Shown: positions 59,207-64,000 of the stretch, one piece after another
How positions within the stretch are numbered: the first letter of the stretch is position 1
Layout of the letters: each line of letters opens with the position of its first letter
Source of the DNA: Chrysomallon squamiferum
Taxonomy: Eukaryota; Mollusca; Gastropoda; Neomphalida; Peltospiridae
Assembly: GCA_012295275.1 (NCBI GenBank)
Contig: CM022671.1
Span: 15,950,456-16,014,455, forward strand
Direction of reading: 5' to 3'
Length of the DNA stretch: 64,000 bases
Made by a program: the position numbers and the translations under genes
Notes under the pieces: generated by a model
Told to the model about the DNA's origin: nothing
The model's input: only the letters and a program-made list of their open reading frames with translations
Database searches by the model: none

Positions 59207-62200
59207 TCAGTTCACTAATATTCCATCAACAATGCGAATTTTCCCTCGATTTCCTGCTTTTCGACAACTCACAGAAACAACCTTCAAAAAGGAAATAGAC
59301 ATTTTATAGTAAAGTATGCTCTCAATACCACAATTATGTTAATTTTCTAAAAAATAAACAAAAAGTTTTGTATATAATAAGCAATTTCAAATCCTAACAA
59401 TGGACTTTTCAAAGACCAAACATTATATTGATGAAAACAAATATATTGATGACTCACTGTAGTAATAAAGTTAAACAGTTAATTTTCTTTTGTCTAAAAA
59501 GATCATCTGTTGATTTAAAAAATAATAAACATCAAAGTTCACAAGTGAAAAAAACCCTATTGATATTAGAATTTTTTGATCTTCCATTCTCAAATCCAAA
59601 AATCTAAGATTCATAGTATTCATATGTTTCATTTTACAAAAACAAAATACTGAATTTATTGAATAAAAATTTCACCATTTCTAACAACAAACCTTTTTGC
59701 CTGTCTGTTTCTGGAACAAGAAGTTTGGATTTCGAGTAGCAGCATGAGCCAAAAATGATTCTCTGAATTCCTGAGCGGCTTGACTTTGAAAGATCAAACT
59801 CCGATCACGTTCACAATTTTTCTGAATTAAATAATAATTCTTTTAAATATCTTAAAATGATATACAGTAAATTTTATACACCAGTTGTTTTTTTTTACTG
59901 ATAAAAAATTTAAATAACTGTATATTTAGAAGAAAACATTTTCTTAAAAAAACAAATTCTAGATTTTTTTTAGCCTAATTACCAATGAGCAAAAATTACA
60001 AAATATGTTTATATTCTTTTTTGTTATTTATTTATATGCAATAACTTTAGTTAAAAATTTAAAATGTCATAAATTTTTATTTCAACATATGGATGGAAAC
60101 TCTTTATCCTGGACATCAGAGTTCACACAGGTATAAAGATATTTAATGTTTTAAGATACTGAACTGATAAAAGCTGCTTGTTAATGAATGTTTGTGGTGA
60201 ACATTACAAAGTTCCTACCAAATCAGACAGTCGGTGTGTTTGATGATAACCTTTGTCTGGGTCAAATGTATCAAGGTCTATAATCACTTGACCCAGAGAT
60301 TCATTTCCATACTGGTGACTTTCATCAATTATGTGTAGAATTATGTATCTGGAAGAAAAAAATCACATATAAATAAATAAATTATAAAATTGCATAAAAT
60401 ACCCTATCTGTAAACCTTTACTATATAAAATTATATGTATTTAAAAATAATGTTTTAAAAATGTATTTAGACTTGAATGTAGCATAAATGTTTATGGTCT
60501 CAAATTATAATACAGTCTAAGACTAGTTTTAAAATGTGTATCCTGGATTAAAACTTGAAAAATGATTTAAATCAAAAGTATTGAAAATACTTCATTGTGT
60601 AGAATTTTTTTATTAGATATCATTCAGTATAAATCTCACCGAAATGTTAATTCTTCCACTGGAACCAAAAATTCAAAAGTTTCGTGCCAAACTGGATCCA
60701 ATGTGTTCTTCTTCACCTAAAGCAGTATTTTACCAAACTGAATGTTAGCAGGTAAATTAAGTTACATGCAGACCTTTTTAACTTAGTGTAATTATGTAGT
60801 AACCAATTAAACATATTAAAAATTTTAAAATCTACAATAAATTCATCTTAGATATTTATTTATTATTATCACAAATTCTAATAAATAAAAATCATTTTCT
60901 AGATAAACACATTTTAAAATGAAATTTAGTTTCTATTAATGCTAACTGTTTTTAAATAAATTTGTAATCTCATTGTATTAAATAGTTGCTATAATAATTT
61001 TAAAAAATCAATAGTTAACACATTTTATAACTTTCAGTACTATTTGGTTTAAATATTAAATTCATAATTGTATTTTTTTTTACTTATAATATTTACCTGT
61101 GTTCTGTGAAAACTCTGGTGCTTGAGACAGTATGTTTAACACATTTTAAGATTACTTTTGATTACAATGTCACTTGGTTTATATATAATTTGTATCTGTA
61201 TTTGTTTTTGTGTTAAAATGTTTACCTGTGTTCTGTGAATGACTCCAGTGCCTGGAATGGTAAGTTTAACAAAGGGATCAGCTTTTATTTTGTTGTCTGG
61301 TGGAGACAGACCACTGGCACTCAGCACAGACACAAACAGGCGATTTGTTGATTCTTGAAAGGCAAGACTCACTTCTACTTCTCCACTAACACTCAGATCA
61401 GTCTAAATAAATTTAAATGTTTTAAAAATAACAAGCCCCTACTTATAGAGAATAATAATACAAATGCACAAACACATACACACACCCAGAACAGACAGAC
61501 ATACAAGCACAATAATTATAAAGAAAATTCAAAGAATTACCTGATTATGTTTTATTCTAAATTAGCTGTTCTACCTGTTGCATGTTTCAGTTAGGTAATA
61601 AACGTTGGCATATTTTTTTCTCACATATATTCTAATGTATGTTTGTCATTCATATTAAAAATATAGAAAAAGATTTCATAAATTTTCAAAGGTATGCATT
61701 TAGTCAGTGTTTTACAATTTTTTTTTATTTTATACCAGTAACAGTGTTCCTATCACTTGTTATGCTCAAAATCTTGATTCATATTTTATAATTAATGTTT
61801 TTCTTTTTCACCTATAAGCCACATTTAGTTTGATTGATATAAAACAGTTTGTAAAATTACTGTCAAAGCTCATTTTTGACTGGTAAAATTTATTCTGTGC
61901 CTTTATTTAATTTATGCATTTAAACATTTAATCGTTCAGTAAATTAAACATTAAAAGTGCATGAAATGTTGTTAATGGCTTTCCATATTATTCTTGATAC
62001 AGAATACCTTTAAACATGAAAATTTACATGAAACGTAGAATAGCGTCAAAATGTCATACCTGCATTCTAAGTGTGTACCAAGCAGTATGTACTGGGTTTT
62101 CCTTGAAGTTAAATGAATTCATGTTGACAATGACTTCTCCTAGAAAGTCATCATGACTTGTAACGTCATAGTCCCACACCTGAGCAATGAGTTTGGCGTC

Positions 62201-63518
62201 CATCAGTTCAAGTTCACTCAGAGTGAATGAAAATATTTCATTGTAGACAGGACTGTTAGTTTCAATAACTATCTGTGTTGTTCGACCTCCTTCTCCATGG
62301 GTGTCAGGGTACATTTCAAGCTGGAAATAAAAAAATAAAAATAAAAGAATGCTTTAATTAATAAAGATATGTTTAATATTTTTTGACAATCACCAGTATT
62401 AATTTACATTTTATATATGTAATACTTCCCAGGAATAAACCAAAATGTGAGAGGAAATGACTTATGTAGTTTTGTACACTTTTCAAAACTTTGATGTGAA
62501 TATCTTATAGGTGTGCACATACACAGACTCTTTCACACACACACACACACACACAGCCAAAAATGTATAAAACATGTTGATTTAAAGTGAACATAAAAAG
62601 CAAATGAAACCATTTTTTCTATAAATTCTGTTTTAACTTGGTATTTATTCATGCCAGTATGATATTCCAGACTACTTATTTATTCAAATATCAACAAAGT
62701 GTAATATAGACTTATTTTTAATAGTAAATTAAATGGTAAATATAGACAAAAATATTTTTGGAAAGATACTGAAAATTTGTAATACCTTGACATATGGATC
62801 TGAGGCTTTTGCTCTGATCTCTCTGTTTCTGAGGTCGTGACACTTCAACACTTTGACAAGAAGGAGATTTGATGATGAGTTGTACTTGAAAGATAACTGA
62901 ATTTCACCATTGTTGTCTCCCATTGTTGATGTTACTGATGGGTCTAGTTGCTTAAAAACACTTTTCAACAGCTGCATACTTTGCTGTAAAATATAATTTA
63001 ATATTTACAGAATTATTTAAATATGTAGGCGAAGCATTAAAAGAATTAAACAGTTTTGCAGATAACTGAAAGACAATTCTGAGACTAATGTGATACAAAA
63101 ATACTAACATTAATATTGTTTTGGTAAATCACTGTTTGCCTAAATACATGTATTGAGATTAATTTGTATGTTACAAATTTCATTTAATGTTTTTCTTACA
63201 AATACATATAATAACACTGAAAAAGGGATATAGCTGATTTGCAATTATTTGTTTATAACAACAAAAATCTACCTTGGAGGATAATGTCATGGGAACACAC
63301 AATGATATGTTACATCTCTGACTGTAATTTAGAATAAATATATATATTTGTCAAACCTTGTCTTGTTCATGTTGACTCCATTCAACAAGTTCACCAGTTT
63401 GTGTCTTCTCTTTTTCAGCCTGACTGTTAAGATACCTCGCTATTCTCAAAATCTTATCTGGGTCCTGTCTCAGTTTTCTTCCTTCTGGAGATATTTCATG
63501 TGACTGACTTAGACCCAT
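59207..63518 (-). CDS. Double C2-domain protein with predicted N-myristoylation, complete
   Basis: Tandem C2 proteins commonly bind membranes, often in response to Ca2+. Exons, high to low: 63357-63518, 62786-62983, 62060-62320, 61226-61402, 60640-60716, 60219-60348, 59693-59821, 59207-59281. All phases connect: 402 aa. The start MGLSQSHE is a good N-myristoylation signal (Gly2, Ser6). C2A (about 78-205) keeps acidic loop residues D104, SDPYVK (D116) and WDYDVTSHDD (D170, D172, D177, D178), so Ca2+ binding is plausible. C2B (about 212-335) has ADPFVK but loop 3 reads HIIDESHQYGNES, lacking the later aspartates, so Ca2+ binding there is doubtful. There is no transmembrane segment. The unique tail (336-402) is basic and polar. 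Size recalls Doc2, but the N-terminus and tail do not match any family I can name. An acceptor (CTTCAG) before the ATG implies an upstream non-coding exon. Confidence 0.9.
61097..61145 (-). pseudogene. Decayed partial copy of the C2 gene exon 4 donor region
   Basis: Plus-strand ACCTGTGTTCTGTGAAAACT, then CTCTGGTGCTTGAGACAGTATGTTTAAC interrupted by a few changes, closely copies the exon 4 end and donor at 61225-61270 (ACCTGTGTTCTGTGAATGAC, then a similar tail). The copy has changes that break the reading frame and lies about 80 bp inside intron 4. Confidence 0.7.
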
Positions 63519-64000
63519 ATTTCTATTTTAAACCTGAAGTAAAATTTATACATTAAATATTACCAGAAACATGTTAGAAACATAGAAGGTTTTAAATAAG
63601 AGGTTTGAAATAAATTATTATTCTAAGTTGGGTTTTGATATGGTCAGGTTTTGTTGCTATGGGCTTCAGACAGTGATGCAGCATTAATAAAAAAAGATAA
63701 CATTACGACTTCTATGAGCAATTTCTGAATTAATATTAATGTTACAAAAATACTTTATTATATACTGCATACATGTACAGTTAATATAAATCTTTTTCTT
63801 TTCTTTTCTTTTTTAACCTGTATTAAAATCTTTAATTTCTCCACCATCCGCCAGTCAACAAATGTAAATATTAATTTAGTTGTATAATCAATAATGTTAT
63901 TAACAAAACAAATACTTAACTTATGAAATAAATAACAATAATAAAAACGTACCAAAAGAAACCCCACAAAAACCAAACCAAATCAACGAACTATATTTGC

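Overview
The window is an AT-rich piece of an animal nuclear genome. It has small exons with GT-AG introns, long AT-rich introns and intergenic DNA, many CT/CA/TA/AAT microsatellites and several minisatellites. The gene set (GSAP, RTCB, a Kelch-like gene, NOPCHAP1, an SLC41-type Mg transporter, a metazoan universal stress protein and a tandem-C2 protein) fits an invertebrate, most likely a lophotrochozoan such as a mollusc. The species cannot be read from the sequence. Exon models were built by hand from splice signals, phase continuity and remembered family similarity; no search was run.

Layout. (1) 170-10670, minus: the first 19 coding exons of GSAP; the 3' part lies beyond the left edge. 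(2) 11.7-21.7 kb, plus: RTCB, the tRNA/XBP1 RNA ligase, complete in 13 coding exons (504 aa), head to head with GSAP. Its introns carry old repeats, a decayed 5S-like sequence and a reiterated 5' splice site. (3) 21.7-27.7 kb: intergenic, microsatellites. (4) 27.7-31.3 kb, plus: an intact intronless BTB-BACK-Kelch CDS (595 aa) behind a 5' UTR intron, followed by a three-copy 215-bp tandem repeat. (5) 33262-35324, minus: NOPCHAP1 in four exons (191 aa). (6) 36252-41497, plus: an SLC41A-type transporter in ten coding exons (529 aa), head to head with NOPCHAP1, with a 28-bp minisatellite straight after its first polyA signal. (7) 46503-53645, plus: a universal stress protein gene with two alternative 84-nt exons. 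(8) 53.8-58.5 kb: intergenic. (9) 59207-63518, minus: a complete eight-exon gene for a 402-aa double-C2 protein with a predicted N-myristoylation site.

The genes are unrelated housekeeping or signalling loci and no pathway or operon joins them. The most interesting signals are: the equal-length, same-phase tandem exons in the stress-protein gene, only 57 bp apart; a single-base frameshift and a GC-AG intron in GSAP; a 5' splice site copied four times at ~77-bp spacing in RTCB; a minisatellite whose every unit resembles a 3' splice site; and the double-C2 protein, which I cannot place in a named family.
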